A stretch of DNA of 51,544 bases, taken from a virus. The stretch is taken from IMG/VR virus record IMGVR_UViG_3300045996_001835, positions 1 through 51,544 of that record. One strand, given 5' to 3'. The position numbers and the translations under genes are program-made. Under the pieces are notes generated by a model. That model did no database searches. It saw nothing but the letters and a program-made list of their open reading frames with translations, and was not told where the DNA came from. Each line of letters opens with the position of its first letter. Positions within the stretch are counted from its first letter, which is position 1. Of this stretch, positions 40,154 through 48,027 are shown piece by piece.

Positions 40154-40893
40154 TGATTCGCTTCTCTTCGCGGCGAACGGACGGGGTTTTGAGTGGGTAT
40201 CGGCGTTCAATAATACCGGCTGAGTCAACGGGCGATGGCGGCTTCGTAAAACCTTCCGGCACTCCGACGTGGGACACAGGGCACTCGCTCTATTCTGGTC
40301 TGCGGGGCGATTGGCTGTTCAACGAAGGCAGCGGCATCGTCGTCAATGATTACGGCCCCAACAACTACGATCTGGAGTTACAGGGCGGCACAACGCGAGT
40401 ATCCACGAGCGAAGGCGCAGCAGTGCGGTTTGACGGGGTGGACGGTCTTGCTGTTGTAAGTAACGTGCTAGGCATTACAACAGCCGCAACGATGTGGATT
40501 CGGTTCGAGCCATTGACACTCCCGCAGTCCGCCGTACTCCTGAAACTTGGCGGCCCTGACGGCATGGGGCTTGGTATCGGCGATGTGGACGTGGACACCA
40601 ATGGTTCCAATATCGCGGCTTTGTTGGAGGCGGCGTACCACATCCCGACCACACGGGAAATCACTTTGCGGACGCGCAACATTGCAATGTCCGGCGCTTC
40701 AATCTACGACGGTAGTTACCCCGTTGAGGCGAGTGGCGGGACAAATACACCAACCACGCAGTTCATCGTCGGCGGGGTAGGTGGTGGGCGATTCTCCTAT
40801 TCCATCGTCCAACGCGTTATCGTGTGGAATCGAGAATTGACTTATGCCGAACTTGAGGCGCTCGAAGCCAACCCATATGCGGGATATCTGTAG
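40153..40893 (+). CDS. LamG/concanavalin-like tail protein
   Basis: 246 residues. LRGDWLFNEGSGIVVNDYG, RFDGVDGLAVV and VIVWNRELTYAELEAL are characteristic of LamG/concanavalin-like lectin domains. Likely binds surface glycans of the host. Its 3' end overlaps the convergent membrane gene by 77 bp. Confidence 0.75.
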   Translation: MIRFSSRRTDGVLSGYRRSIIPAESTGDGGFVKPSGTPTWDTGHSLYSGLRGDWLFNEGSGIVVNDYGPNNYDLELQGGTTRVSTSEGAAVRFDGVDGLAVVSNVLGITTAATMWIRFEPLTLPQSAVLLKLGGPDGMGLGIGDVDVDTNGSNIAALLEAAYHIPTTREITLRTRNIAMSGASIYDGSYPVEASGGTNTPTTQFIVGGVGGGRFSYSIVQRVIVWNRELTYAELEALEANPYAGYL

Positions 40894-42094
40894 CCTTGAG
40901 CATTTCGTAGATTGTTTGCAGGCCGCCACCGAGCAGAACCGCCGCAAATGGCATAGCGAAAATCACGCGACCGCCGGCGAATGGTAGGCCCGCTGCCATG
41001 AGCGGGAGGGGTGCGAGAGCGAAGCAACATAGCATCGGCACCAAAGGGCTTACGCGAGCAACTAGGAGCCAAGCGAGCGCCACAGGAGCGATGAATGACA
41101 ACGACTGGAGCGCAAGGATGGCGGCATGATCTAAGAGCCATACGAAAGCATACAGGCCGGGTGCCTGGCCTTCCGATGGAGTGCCCGCGAACAATGTCAC
41201 GATGACTGCGAGCCAGCCGCACAGAGCCGCAGCGCGTGAGCGCGGGGACGCGAGCCGATGCCGGAACACCAGCCCGACTACGGGCGGCACAATGAGAATC
41301 AGACCGATGGCAGGTACCCACCAGTTACCAGTGCGCACCTCATCAATCCATAGGTTCGATACCGCGAACTTTACGCTTGCGGGCTGATTCGCAACTGCTT
41401 TCCCGTAGAGGTAGATCAGACCAGCACCGCCGCACATCAGGCACGCATGAAGGATGCCGCGCAGGCGGTAGCTACTTGAGCCGGGCAGACCTACGGCGAG
41501 CACCAGCAAGTACACCGGTGTCAGGATTCCCTGTTCCTTACTGAGGCACGCCCCAACCACCAGAGCCCAGGCAAGGGCAAGGGTTCGCGCCGCGCCACCT
41601 TCGAGATATTGCAGAAACGCGTAGATGGCGGCAAGGCAGAACAGCACCATCAGGTGATTGTCGGAGTAGGGGAACGAGGCGAGCCAGTAGCGGTTTGGAA
41701 CGACGTAGAACGACGCGGCAGCGGCAGCGGTCAGACAACCTGCAAGCTGACTCCTGGTAAGCCGTGCTGCGATCATGCCCGTTACTGCACAGATTGCCGC
41801 GAATAGCAGCAGCGAGAAGGCCGTGAGTGGTATGTACCCCCATCGGTCCACAGTGTAGAATTGGGCGTAGTGCAGGAATGACGAAAGTGGGCGGTAATAG
41901 GGCTGTTCAACGTGCAACCAGGGGCCGTACCACCATTGGGCGGTGCCGTGAAGCCGTGCGTATTCGTAACCGATGCGCATCGGTCCGATATCCGGGCCAA
42001 TGTTCGGCGGTGGAAGGATTGCAAGGAACGCCTGCCACTGAAAGACCAAGACCGCGACCATTGCAACTGCCCAAATTTTAAGGGACGACTTCAT
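40817..42094 (-). CDS. Polytopic membrane protein, GT-C glycosyltransferase-like
   Basis: 425 residues with about ten hydrophobic segments. The N-terminal segment is followed by a polar loop (PNIGPDIGPMRIGYEYARLH) and more helices, the layout of GT-C/PMT-type glycosyltransferases that use lipid-linked sugars. Serotype-converting phages carry such genes to alter the receptor and block superinfection. No catalytic motif is certain. It reads against the structural operon, so it is probably expressed in the prophage. Confidence 0.55.
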   Translation of the reverse strand: MKSSLKIWAVAMVAVLVFQWQAFLAILPPPNIGPDIGPMRIGYEYARLHGTAQWWYGPWLHVEQPYYRPLSSFLHYAQFYTVDRWGYIPLTAFSLLLFAAICAVTGMIAARLTRSQLAGCLTAAAAASFYVVPNRYWLASFPYSDNHLMVLFCLAAIYAFLQYLEGGAARTLALAWALVVGACLSKEQGILTPVYLLVLAVGLPGSSSYRLRGILHACLMCGGAGLIYLYGKAVANQPASVKFAVSNLWIDEVRTGNWWVPAIGLILIVPPVVGLVFRHRLASPRSRAAALCGWLAVIVTLFAGTPSEGQAPGLYAFVWLLDHAAILALQSLSFIAPVALAWLLVARVSPLVPMLCCFALAPLPLMAAGLPFAGGRVIFAMPFAAVLLGGGLQTIYEMLKATDIPHMGWLRAPQVRHKSILDSTR

Positions 42095-42111
42095 GGCGTT
42101 ATTCTATCACG

Positions 42112-42594
42112 TTACCGCCTCTTCTTCTTACTCGCCGATCTGGGGTCCGGCCCCTTACCTATCCAAACATACTGATTTATCTTGCGATTGTAGGCATATC
42201 CGATGGGCACCCATGCCTTCGTGACCGAGTTCCAGTAGACGGTAGGGCGAGGTGTTGGCGTAGGGGTAACGGTCTCAGTAACGATAGTATAGGGTCCGTT
42301 CGGGTTTCTCCAATTGCCATTGGCAGGGATTTCATATGTTCGGTTTGGAGAAAATACCTGTGACTCGGTTCTTTGCTGGCGAAGGCGTCCGAGTGCTGCG
42401 GTAGCTGCGGCTCGTTTTTCGGCATCGGTCGTCGTACCTCCACTGCCGCGCATGTACGACCGGACCACCGTGCCGTCCTTCTTCGTATATCCGCTCACCC
42501 GGTGACGACGCGGTGACTTACGCGCATCGGCAGTATCGAGTAACCCCGCGAGAAGCGAGGCGATCAGCAGAAGTGGTAATAATATTCTCCTCAT
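42112..42594 (-). CDS. Exported small protein
   Basis: 160 residues with a signal peptide (MRRILLPLLLIASLLAGLLD, then ADARKS). VSGYTKKDGTVVRSYMRG matches a short motif common in small secreted bacterial proteins. A TPTPTPRPT linker precedes a WVPIGYAYNRKINQYVW end. Overlaps the preceding gene's stop. Confidence 0.6.
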   Translation of the reverse strand: MRRILLPLLLIASLLAGLLDTADARKSPRRHRVSGYTKKDGTVVRSYMRGSGGTTTDAEKRAAATAALGRLRQQRTESQVFSPNRTYEIPANGNWRNPNGPYTIVTETVTPTPTPRPTVYWNSVTKAWVPIGYAYNRKINQYVWIGKGPDPRSASKKKRR

Positions 42595-43211
42595 GATTCA
42601 TCACCCTCTCTTGCCTTAATTCTCGAAACCACGAAAGCAGTGCTGGCCAAAAGTACGATGATACCTCCGAGAGCTTTGTAGCCGTAGGCGCTAGGTTCCT
42701 CGCTTTCTTCGGTAGCAGCTAGCGCCTCTACTTTCTTCGGCGTAGGATGTGGCTTTGCCTTTGCCTTGATAGGCTTATGGATTGGCTTATGTGTCGATCT
42801 GGGAGCAGCTTTAGCCGTTGGCTTCGGTTGGGCCTTCGGCTTCGGTGTAGCTGTCGCAAACATCTTGTTCAGCTCTTCGGTTGTGTAGACGGGCAGGGGA
42901 GTTGCGGTGCCTTTACGATTGGCTCGCTCGACCACTTCTGGTGGATGGGTTGGTATGGGCTCCGACGTGTCATAAACGTCGTCGCCAAAGGTGGACGACC
43001 GACCAGGCAGTATATAGGTCGATGAGCTGCTGGATGAGCTGGAGCTACTTCCGCCAGTGCAAACACTGCAGGTGCCGCCACCGCCTGAACAGTGACGGCA
43101 AGAGCTGCATGTTGTGCACGCATTACACGTCCCATTCGGATTACACGTAGCCGCCACAACCGGCACCACCGAGCCGACAACCAGGGCAAAAACGACCAAG
43201 ATATGATTCAT
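42591..43211 (-). CDS. Cysteine-rich, Ser-run surface protein with C-terminal anchor
   Basis: 206 residues. Signal peptide (MNHILVVFALVVGSVVPVVA), then eight cysteines in a tight CX5C and CX2C series, a run of ten serines, a Pro/Lys-rich linker (KPKAQPKPTAKAAPR) and one membrane segment near the C-terminus (GGIIVLLASTAFVVSRI) with a charged end. Likely displayed on the host surface. An ATG at 43226 is possible. Confidence 0.6.
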   Translation of the reverse strand: MNHILVVFALVVGSVVPVVAATCNPNGTCNACTTCSSCRHCSGGGGTCSVCTGGSSSSSSSSSSTYILPGRSSTFGDDVYDTSEPIPTHPPEVVERANRKGTATPLPVYTTEELNKMFATATPKPKAQPKPTAKAAPRSTHKPIHKPIKAKAKPHPTPKKVEALAATEESEEPSAYGYKALGGIIVLLASTAFVVSRIKAREGDES

Positions 43212-43257
43212 GGCGGGTACAGACATCGCCCTTCACGGATTGTTGCGCGCGGGCAAA

Positions 43258-43287
43258 GAAAAACCCAGCCTCGGGAGGGAAGCTGGG
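43258..43287 (-). terminator. Intrinsic terminator after the RhuM gene
   Basis: On the minus strand CCCAGC, a 12-nt loop, GCTGGG and TTTTT. It ends transcription of the RhuM gene before the surface-protein genes. Confidence 0.8.
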
Positions 43288-43299
43288 AGAGAGTGGGGC

Positions 43300-44325
43300 T
43301 TAGGTGCTCTTTTTTCGAGTATTGGTATAGCCTCGTAACTGTTTCTGTTCGCGTGCTGCTTTGAGGGGCGCTGTCTTCGACGGCCTGGAGTTCTTGGCGT
43401 TAATGGCGCGATTTAAGATCATGAATTCATCCTTGACCTTGGTCTCCATAGCCTTGCGTGAGACCTTGCCCGCACCCTCTAGAATCGGCTTGTCATTGAA
43501 ATTAAAGAACTCTCGCAATTTTACCACCCAGTCCAGCATCCTCATTGGCTTCCCCTCTAGGCTACGCAGCTCAGCGAATGACAGAAATTGCTCTACTAGA
43601 AGTTCAAGCCTTTTCATTTCATCTTCATTTAAATAGTTTTTAGCGACACGGGCATCATCTAGGCTAATACGGTCGCCCTTCCATGAGGTCAGGCCCATGT
43701 ATGGTTTCGAAGCATCTGCGCGCTGAACGATAATCTCGGCTGCCGTGTGTCCGTGGGTGGCGTAGTGAAACTGATTCTGGATTACTGCAAAAAATTCGTG
43801 TGCCATTTCGGACTTGGCGTCGTAGTCGGTGCTGGTCGCGAATATGTCTGTGACTTTAAGATAGAATGACTTTTCGGAAGTTCGAATGCTTCGGATGCGC
43901 GCGAGAAGGTCATCGAAGCGCTTTCCCTCGCCCTCCATGAGTTTCTGCTCATTTAGAACGAATCCCTTGGTGAGGTATTCGCGTAACCTATTCGTTGCCC
44001 ACTGCCGAAATTTGGTGCCGATCTTTGAGTTAACCCTATAGCCAAGGGATATGATGAGGTCTAAGTTGTAGAATGTAACATTCCTCGTAACCTGTCTATC
44101 TCCCTCATTTCGAACTGTCCGGAAATTCCGGATAGTTGAATCTTTCTCTAATTCTCCCTCGTCGTATATATTGTTAATATGCTCACTGATGGTTCGCACA
44201 TCTCGCTGGAAAAGCTCGGCCATCTGGGCTTGGGACATCCACACAGTTTCGTCATATAGCGCGACCTGGACTTGCGGCAAGCCATCGACCCTACATAATT
44301 CTAGTTGACCTTTGCTTTCTGCCAT
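43300..44325 (-). CDS. RhuM-family protein
   Basis: 341 residues. VWMSQAQMAELFQRDVRTIS, DLIISLGYRVNSKIGTKFRQ and the C-terminal DWVVKLREFFNFND are the RhuM-family pattern. Members occur in islands and phages and are linked to virulence or defence, with no defined biochemistry. Its gene contains a 25-bp near-palindrome (44113-44137) resembling the terminal-repeat dyad. Own promoter/operator and terminator make it a single-gene cargo unit. Confidence 0.85.
   Translation of the reverse strand: MAESKGQLELCRVDGLPQVQVALYDETVWMSQAQMAELFQRDVRTISEHINNIYDEGELEKDSTIRNFRTVRNEGDRQVTRNVTFYNLDLIISLGYRVNSKIGTKFRQWATNRLREYLTKGFVLNEQKLMEGEGKRFDDLLARIRSIRTSEKSFYLKVTDIFATSTDYDAKSEMAHEFFAVIQNQFHYATHGHTAAEIIVQRADASKPYMGLTSWKGDRISLDDARVAKNYLNEDEMKRLELLVEQFLSFAELRSLEGKPMRMLDWVVKLREFFNFNDKPILEGAGKVSRKAMETKVKDEFMILNRAINAKNSRPSKTAPLKAAREQKQLRGYTNTRKKST
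44113..44137. promoter_or_regulatory. Near-palindrome inside rhuM, twin of the origin dyad
   Basis: AACTGTCCGGAA-A-TTCCGGATAGTT pairs with one mismatch over 12-bp arms. It matches the dyad at 36-60 in 22 of 26 bases, though it also encodes TIRNFRTV of RhuM. Confidence 0.35.
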
Positions 44326-44343
44326 AACACACCCCTAATATTC

Positions 44344-44365
44344 CGAACCGTCTATAATCGGTTCG
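44344..44365 (-). promoter_or_regulatory. Dyad operator upstream of rhuM
   Basis: CGAACCG and CGGTTCG form a perfect 7-bp inverted repeat around an 8-bp core that holds the likely -10. It lies about 20 bp before the RhuM ATG. Confidence 0.5.
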
Positions 44366-44407
44366 CTCGGTACAGACACCCCACCTCCCCCATCGTTGCG
44401 CCCCACA

Positions 44408-44441
44408 CAAAAAGAAGGCCCACAGCATATCGCCGTGAGCC
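44408..44441 (-). terminator. Intrinsic terminator after the HTH gene
   Basis: On the minus strand GGCTCACGGC, a 5-nt loop, GCTGTGGGCC and TTCTTTTT. Eight of ten stem pairs match. It separates the HTH gene at 44485 from rhuM. Confidence 0.8.
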
Positions 44442-44484
44442 TCCAGAAGCGGAGATATTCGAGTTTGTCTCCGACTTGATTTTA

Positions 44485-44817
44485 CTAGATAAAAACTCCC
44501 GGCGGTGCGATATTGCGCCAGTATTCACGCTCTGAATCAATCCATGCCTTGATAGTCCTGCTCTGATGTGACTCCGGGATAAGTAGAGCGGCAGTTAGTA
44601 GGCTGGCGCGTGGGGTCGGTTTTACTGGCTGTGTCCCCGTGCGCGTGTAGGTTTCGACGGACGGCACACTCACACCCATTTCTGCCGCCATCTGCACCTT
44701 CGTAATACCCCGCGCTTCGATAATCTCCCACACGATGCCTGTGCCGGTGGCGCGACTGTCGCGGGTGCCAGGCGGGCGGCCCTGGGGGCGCTTGACAGTT
44801 TTATTGGATGACTTCAT
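44485..44817 (-). CDS. Small HTH regulator
   Basis: 110 residues. Lys/Arg-rich N-terminus (KRPQGRPPGTRDSRATG), then IIEARGITKVQMAAEMGVSV, a helix-turn-helix with PSVETYTR recognition helix. Followed by a helical C-terminus. Neither ATG (44868 or 44817) has a good ribosome site. The two stem-loop repeats directly upstream may be its binding sites. Confidence 0.65.
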   Translation of the reverse strand: MKSSNKTVKRPQGRPPGTRDSRATGTGIVWEIIEARGITKVQMAAEMGVSVPSVETYTRTGTQPVKPTPRASLLTAALLIPESHQSRTIKAWIDSEREYWRNIAPPGVFI

Positions 44818-44846
44818 AATAGTTGTGTCAATCGAACCAGTATGGA

Positions 44847-44901
44847 ATTGAAACATAGGTGGAGGCATAACGTATGTTTCATAATTTTAGTCGCACCGCG
44901 C
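44847..44901. repeat. Stem-loop repeat, copy A
   Basis: ATTGAAACATA and TATGTTTCA form a 9-bp inverted repeat, followed by ATTTTAGTCGCACCGCGC. The second copy begins 77 bp downstream. Confidence 0.65.
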
Positions 44902-44923
44902 TCTGTGCAAGCAGGGCAGGCGG

Positions 44924-44979
44924 ATTGAAACACTGCTAGGGACGTAACTTGTGTTTCAGGTATTTTAATCGCACCGCGC
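44924..44979. repeat. Stem-loop repeat, copy B
   Basis: ATTGAAACA and TGTTTCA (7-bp inverted repeat), then ATTTTAATCGCACCGCGC. Stem arms and the 3' block are conserved with copy A; the loop sequence is not. Confidence 0.65.
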
Positions 44980-45013
44980 AGGATAGGTTATTCACCTGTC
45001 CTGCAAGCGGATA

Positions 45014-45271
45014 TCATTCCCCTCTTACTAACCGATTTGCCTCTTCAAGGGTGCAAACCCGATAGTCGCCGTTCTCGTCATGAATCTTTAAATAGTGTTC
45101 GCCTTGAAATACGGCTGCCTTTTTGTCGCCTGCCGCCCACCCGTTGAACTCTGATTCATCGTCGCACTGAACTGTCTCCATAGGCGCTTCAGGTTCTCCC
45201 CCATCGGCGTCTACAAAAATAATAGTTCCGGACTCGTGCGTGTAGTAGTAAGGGTATCCAGTATGTAGCAT
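45014..45271 (-). CDS. Hypothetical small protein
   Basis: 85 residues, acidic, aromatic start (MLHTGYPYYYTHESGTIIFV). AGGAGA is the ribosome site. Follows the DUF5710 gene by 11 bp in the same operon. Not recognised. Confidence 0.6.
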   Translation of the reverse strand: MLHTGYPYYYTHESGTIIFVDADGGEPEAPMETVQCDDESEFNGWAAGDKKAAVFQGEHYLKIHDENGDYRVCTLEEANRLVRGE

Positions 45272-45282
45272 CTCAGTCTCCT

Positions 45283-45942
45283 TTAATCAACAACGGTGAA
45301 CTCTCCGCTTAGAACCTTTGCATCAATTTGCGCCTTAATCGACAAGGCTTTCTCTGCGGTTAGGATGCTCTCCGCTCCGTCAACGATGCGAGCCCCAACT
45401 CCGTCCTTAAGCTTTAATTGAACACGGCGTCCGTCCTGGCTCTGCGCGGTAATATCAAACTCCTTTTCAAGGATTGCATACTGCTCCATCCATTCTGGAG
45501 TTGATTCCGGAGTGTCGAGCGGTTCAGCTTTGCCGATGGTCACCTTTGCGATCTGTTCGCACAACTCCTCCAGCGTTGTGACCTCGCTCGACAGAGTTTT
45601 CGTGCTGGTAACATTTTGAAAGAACGCGGCTAACTCGCTTTCGGACAGAGCGGAATTAAGAAAGGCGCGGAATTGGGCCACTTCGATCTTATGGAAGCTC
45701 AAGAACTTTTCGATGTAAAAGGCAAGAGATGCAAATGCTTCTGGTGCACCTTCGGCGGTCCATGCAGCAGGGATGTTAAAACCTTCGATTCCTAACCAAT
45801 CTTCTACATACCATTTCTTAGCGTCTGCGTCCCACCGGGCCCCCTTCGCCTTGACTGCATCCTTTTTCTCGAAAGGCACATTCAAATAACAACGCTCTCC
45901 GAGGTTCTTACTTGCGACTTCAAATAATTCTTTGCTGTTCAT
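45283..45942 (-). CDS. DUF5710-domain protein
   Basis: 219 residues. YLNVPFEKKDAVKAKGARWD, then KKWYV, is the DUF5710 domain found in mobile-element primases and antirestriction proteins, here as an N-terminal module. The remainder is acidic and not recognised. Transcribed from the first duplicated promoter (45972-46045). Confidence 0.7.
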   Translation of the reverse strand: MNSKELFEVASKNLGERCYLNVPFEKKDAVKAKGARWDADAKKWYVEDWLGIEGFNIPAAWTAEGAPEAFASLAFYIEKFLSFHKIEVAQFRAFLNSALSESELAAFFQNVTSTKTLSSEVTTLEELCEQIAKVTIGKAEPLDTPESTPEWMEQYAILEKEFDITAQSQDGRRVQLKLKDGVGARIVDGAESILTAEKALSIKAQIDAKVLSGEFTVVD

Positions 45943-45971
45943 TTCGACTCCCTAAATGCTTATACCTACAG

Positions 45972-46045
45972 TATACCCAAACTTACTTAGGGTTAAACAC
46001 TATTTAGAGAAATAAGTAGATTATTTTTTCGCCCTCATTTTTCCA
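45972..46045 (-). repeat. Duplicated promoter region, copy 1
   Basis: Around 74 bp closely matching 46738-46813. On the minus strand GTTTAACCCTAAGT, AAGTTTGGG and TATACT give a promoter with dyad ACCC/GGGT. It drives the DUF5710 gene. Confidence 0.7.
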
Positions 46046-46140
46046 GATCGCGCATCATTAAAATCATGCGGCGAATACAGGCCGCTCTGGCTTCATTGTC
46101 GTTATTACGCATAATTCCATTGCCCGCAAACGTCGCAGGC

Positions 46141-46153
46141 TGGTTCGATTAAA
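46141..46153 (-). repeat. Short repeat at gene end, copy 1
   Basis: TTTAATCGAACCA on the minus strand, overlapping the stop of the 46370 gene; identical 13 bp at 46419-46431. Confidence 0.55.
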
Positions 46154-46370
46154 TACGGTTCATAGCTTCTGTAACTTCGGTCCAGAACGCATCAAATTCG
46201 CTCTGCGGCACCTCGTCATGGTAGGCGCGAATACCCTCATAAACTTCCGTTTCGATTTCACCGCGCTCCAAGGCGTCGGCAGGTTCGCACTTGTCTACCT
46301 CTGATTTGTAGGCGCGTGCAGCGGCTTCTGCGTTGTCATACTCGTAACCTGCAATAACTACTGTGTTCAT
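46149..46370 (-). CDS. Hypothetical small acidic protein
   Basis: 73 residues, MNTVVIAGYEYDNAEAAARA start, acidic helical. Second gene of the 46680 operon. Its stop lies in a 13-bp sequence (TTTAATCGAACCA) that recurs after the upstream gene. Not recognised. Confidence 0.6.
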   Translation of the reverse strand: MNTVVIAGYEYDNAEAAARAYKSEVDKCEPADALERGEIETEVYEGIRAYHDEVPQSEFDAFWTEVTEAMNRI

Positions 46371-46418
46371 TGTATTCTCCGAAAAACTGTTATTTCGCCC
46401 TTTCGGGCAATTCCACAT

Positions 46419-46431
46419 TGGTTCGATTAAA
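46419..46431 (-). repeat. Short repeat at gene end, copy 2
   Basis: TTTAATCGAACCA on the minus strand just after the stop of the 46680 gene. Probably a remnant of tandem duplication of a gene unit. Confidence 0.55.
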
Positions 46432-46440
46432 GGTCCGAGG

Positions 46441-46680
46441 CTAGATGGCGTATGTCACACGGATGGTGTCGCCGTTGGTGTGGCGCATTTCTACACCCTC
46501 TGCTTCAGCCGCGATGGAGGCGCGCTCTTCGAGTTCACGCACAGCGTCGTCGTGGGACTCGAACTCTTCTTCGACATAATCTGTGCTCTGTAGATTGATG
46601 CCGTCGTAGCTCTGAATAGCGATGTAGAAGTTGCCGTCTTCGCGCTGTCCGATCTGATAAACATCGTGGGTCTTAGTCAT
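46441..46680 (-). CDS. Hypothetical small acidic protein
   Basis: 79 residues, beta start (HDVYQIGQREDGNFYIAIQS) then acidic helix. First gene behind the second duplicated promoter. Not recognised. Confidence 0.6.
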   Translation of the reverse strand: MTKTHDVYQIGQREDGNFYIAIQSYDGINLQSTDYVEEEFESHDDAVRELEERASIAAEAEGVEMRHTNGDTIRVTYAI

Positions 46681-46737
46681 TACAGTCTCCCTGTGCTGCG
46701 CTTCGGATTAACGTCTCTGCGCTGCTTATATATCTAT

Positions 46738-46813
46738 TATACCCAAACTAACTTAGGGTTAAACATAAATCAGAGAAATAAATGAAATATTTTTTCGCTC
46801 CCATTATTCCAAG
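46738..46813 (-). repeat. Duplicated promoter region, copy 2
   Basis: Matches 45972-46045 over most of its length. On the minus strand TTTAAC, 16 bp, TATAAT in the GGGTATAAT context. It drives the 46680-46370 pair. Confidence 0.7.
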
Positions 46814-46900
46814 AACCATGCCACGTCCCATTCCTGACTAAAAACCCCTCTCTTGGGGTACACTTATAGTAATAATCGTTTTAGTCATTAGGAGCCATTT

Positions 46901-47857
46901 ATGGGCGATGCAGTAGCGCCAATTCGCGGGCCACAAGGCATTCAGGGGATTCAGGGCATCCAGGGAATTCAAGGCCCAGCCGGACCTGCTGGAGCCAATG
47001 GCACCAATGGCACGAACGGGGCCGATGCTTTCCAACCTGCATCCGAAGACTTCATCGCATCCGGCACGTATAACATCCCCTCCGGTGCCAAGTACCTCGA
47101 TGTTGACGCAACCGGTGGCGGTGGTGGTGGCGGTGGCGGCAGACGCGGCGCAGCGGCTACAGACCGCACGGGCGGTGCTTCAGGCGCAGGCGGTGGAAGG
47201 ACGCGGCGGCGTATCCTTGTCGCAGACCTGGGCGGCGCAACGTCCCTGACAGTTACGATCGGTGCAGGCGGCACAGCAGGGGCGGCGGCAAGCGGGGATA
47301 CAGCCAATGGCGGTAATGGCGGTACGGGTGGCACCACAATCGTTGCCAACGGAGCCACTAACCTGGTGCGTGCGGGTGGCGGTGGCGGTGGCACCGGCGG
47401 CGTGCAGGGCACAACCACGGCAGGCGGTGGCGCGTCGCTGGGCGAGTTCTCAGGGGCTCTAGGAACTGCTGCGACTAACGGTGTGGGCGGCAACTCCAAC
47501 AACGCGAGTATGGCGGCAGGTGGCGGCGGGCCAGGTGGCGGGATACCGGCAGCGAATACCTTTAGTGTCGGTAAAGATGGCGGTGTCGGGGCGCGCGAGT
47601 ATGGTGGGACTGCTACAACTGTAGGTGTGGGTGGCACGACAGCAGGCACAGCAGGCACAGCAGCACCGACGCCCGACACTGACCGTCCCGGCAATGGTGG
47701 AGGCGGAGGTGCAAGCAATCCAAGCGGCGCGGCGGGAGCTGGCGGCAATGGTGCTCGTGGTGGCGGAGGTGGCGGTGGCGGTGCTGCTGTCAATGGCTCT
47801 GCTTCGGGTGCCGGCGGTGCGGGTGGCGCAGGCTACGTGCGTATCTATGCGTCCTAA
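46901..47857 (+). CDS. Glycine-rich adhesin with collagen-like stalk
   Basis: 318 residues. A collagen-like N-terminus of G-I-Q repeats (GIQGIQGIQGIQGPAGPAG) is followed by a folded part and about 200 residues of Gly-rich motifs (GGGGGGGG, GGAGGAGYVRIYAS end). T2 gp38-type adhesins use such glycine-rich motifs as a polyglycine-II sandwich at the fibre tip. Likely receptor-binding and variable. AGGAG ribosome site. Confidence 0.75.
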   Translation: MGDAVAPIRGPQGIQGIQGIQGIQGPAGPAGANGTNGTNGADAFQPASEDFIASGTYNIPSGAKYLDVDATGGGGGGGGGRRGAAATDRTGGASGAGGGRTRRRILVADLGGATSLTVTIGAGGTAGAAASGDTANGGNGGTGGTTIVANGATNLVRAGGGGGGTGGVQGTTTAGGGASLGEFSGALGTAATNGVGGNSNNASMAAGGGGPGGGIPAANTFSVGKDGGVGAREYGGTATTVGVGGTTAGTAGTAAPTPDTDRPGNGGGGGASNPSGAAGAGGNGARGGGGGGGGAAVNGSASGAGGAGGAGYVRIYAS

Positions 47858-47865
47858 GGAGAAAC

Positions 47866-48027
47866 ATGCGTTATTGCATCATTGAGAATGGTTATATCGT
47901 GAATACGATTGTGTGGGATGGAGTAGAGCCTTGGGAGCCGCCTGCGGGCGCGCTAGTGCTGCCTGAGAGCGAGGCAATGGCAAGCTACGAGTATTTGCCA
48001 TTGGAGGTATTGAATGGCGACAATTAA
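47866..48027 (+). CDS. Small fibre-assembly-like protein
   Basis: 53 residues, MRYCIIENGYIVNTIVWDGV and WEPPAG, a layout common in small phage tail-fibre accessory proteins. AGGAG precedes the ATG. Overlaps the next gene by 14 bp. Confidence 0.6.
   Translation: MRYCIIENGYIVNTIVWDGVEPWEPPAGALVLPESEAMASYEYLPLEVLNGDN

Noticed and set aside
44847-44979. CRISPR array (ATTGAAAC repeat ends)
   Set aside because: Only two units, the conserved part is an inverted repeat plus a 3' block, and no cas genes are present.
46969-47793. Long minus-strand Pro/Ala-rich frame
   Set aside because: It is the antisense of the glycine-rich adhesin; composition is a direct consequence of GGN codons.
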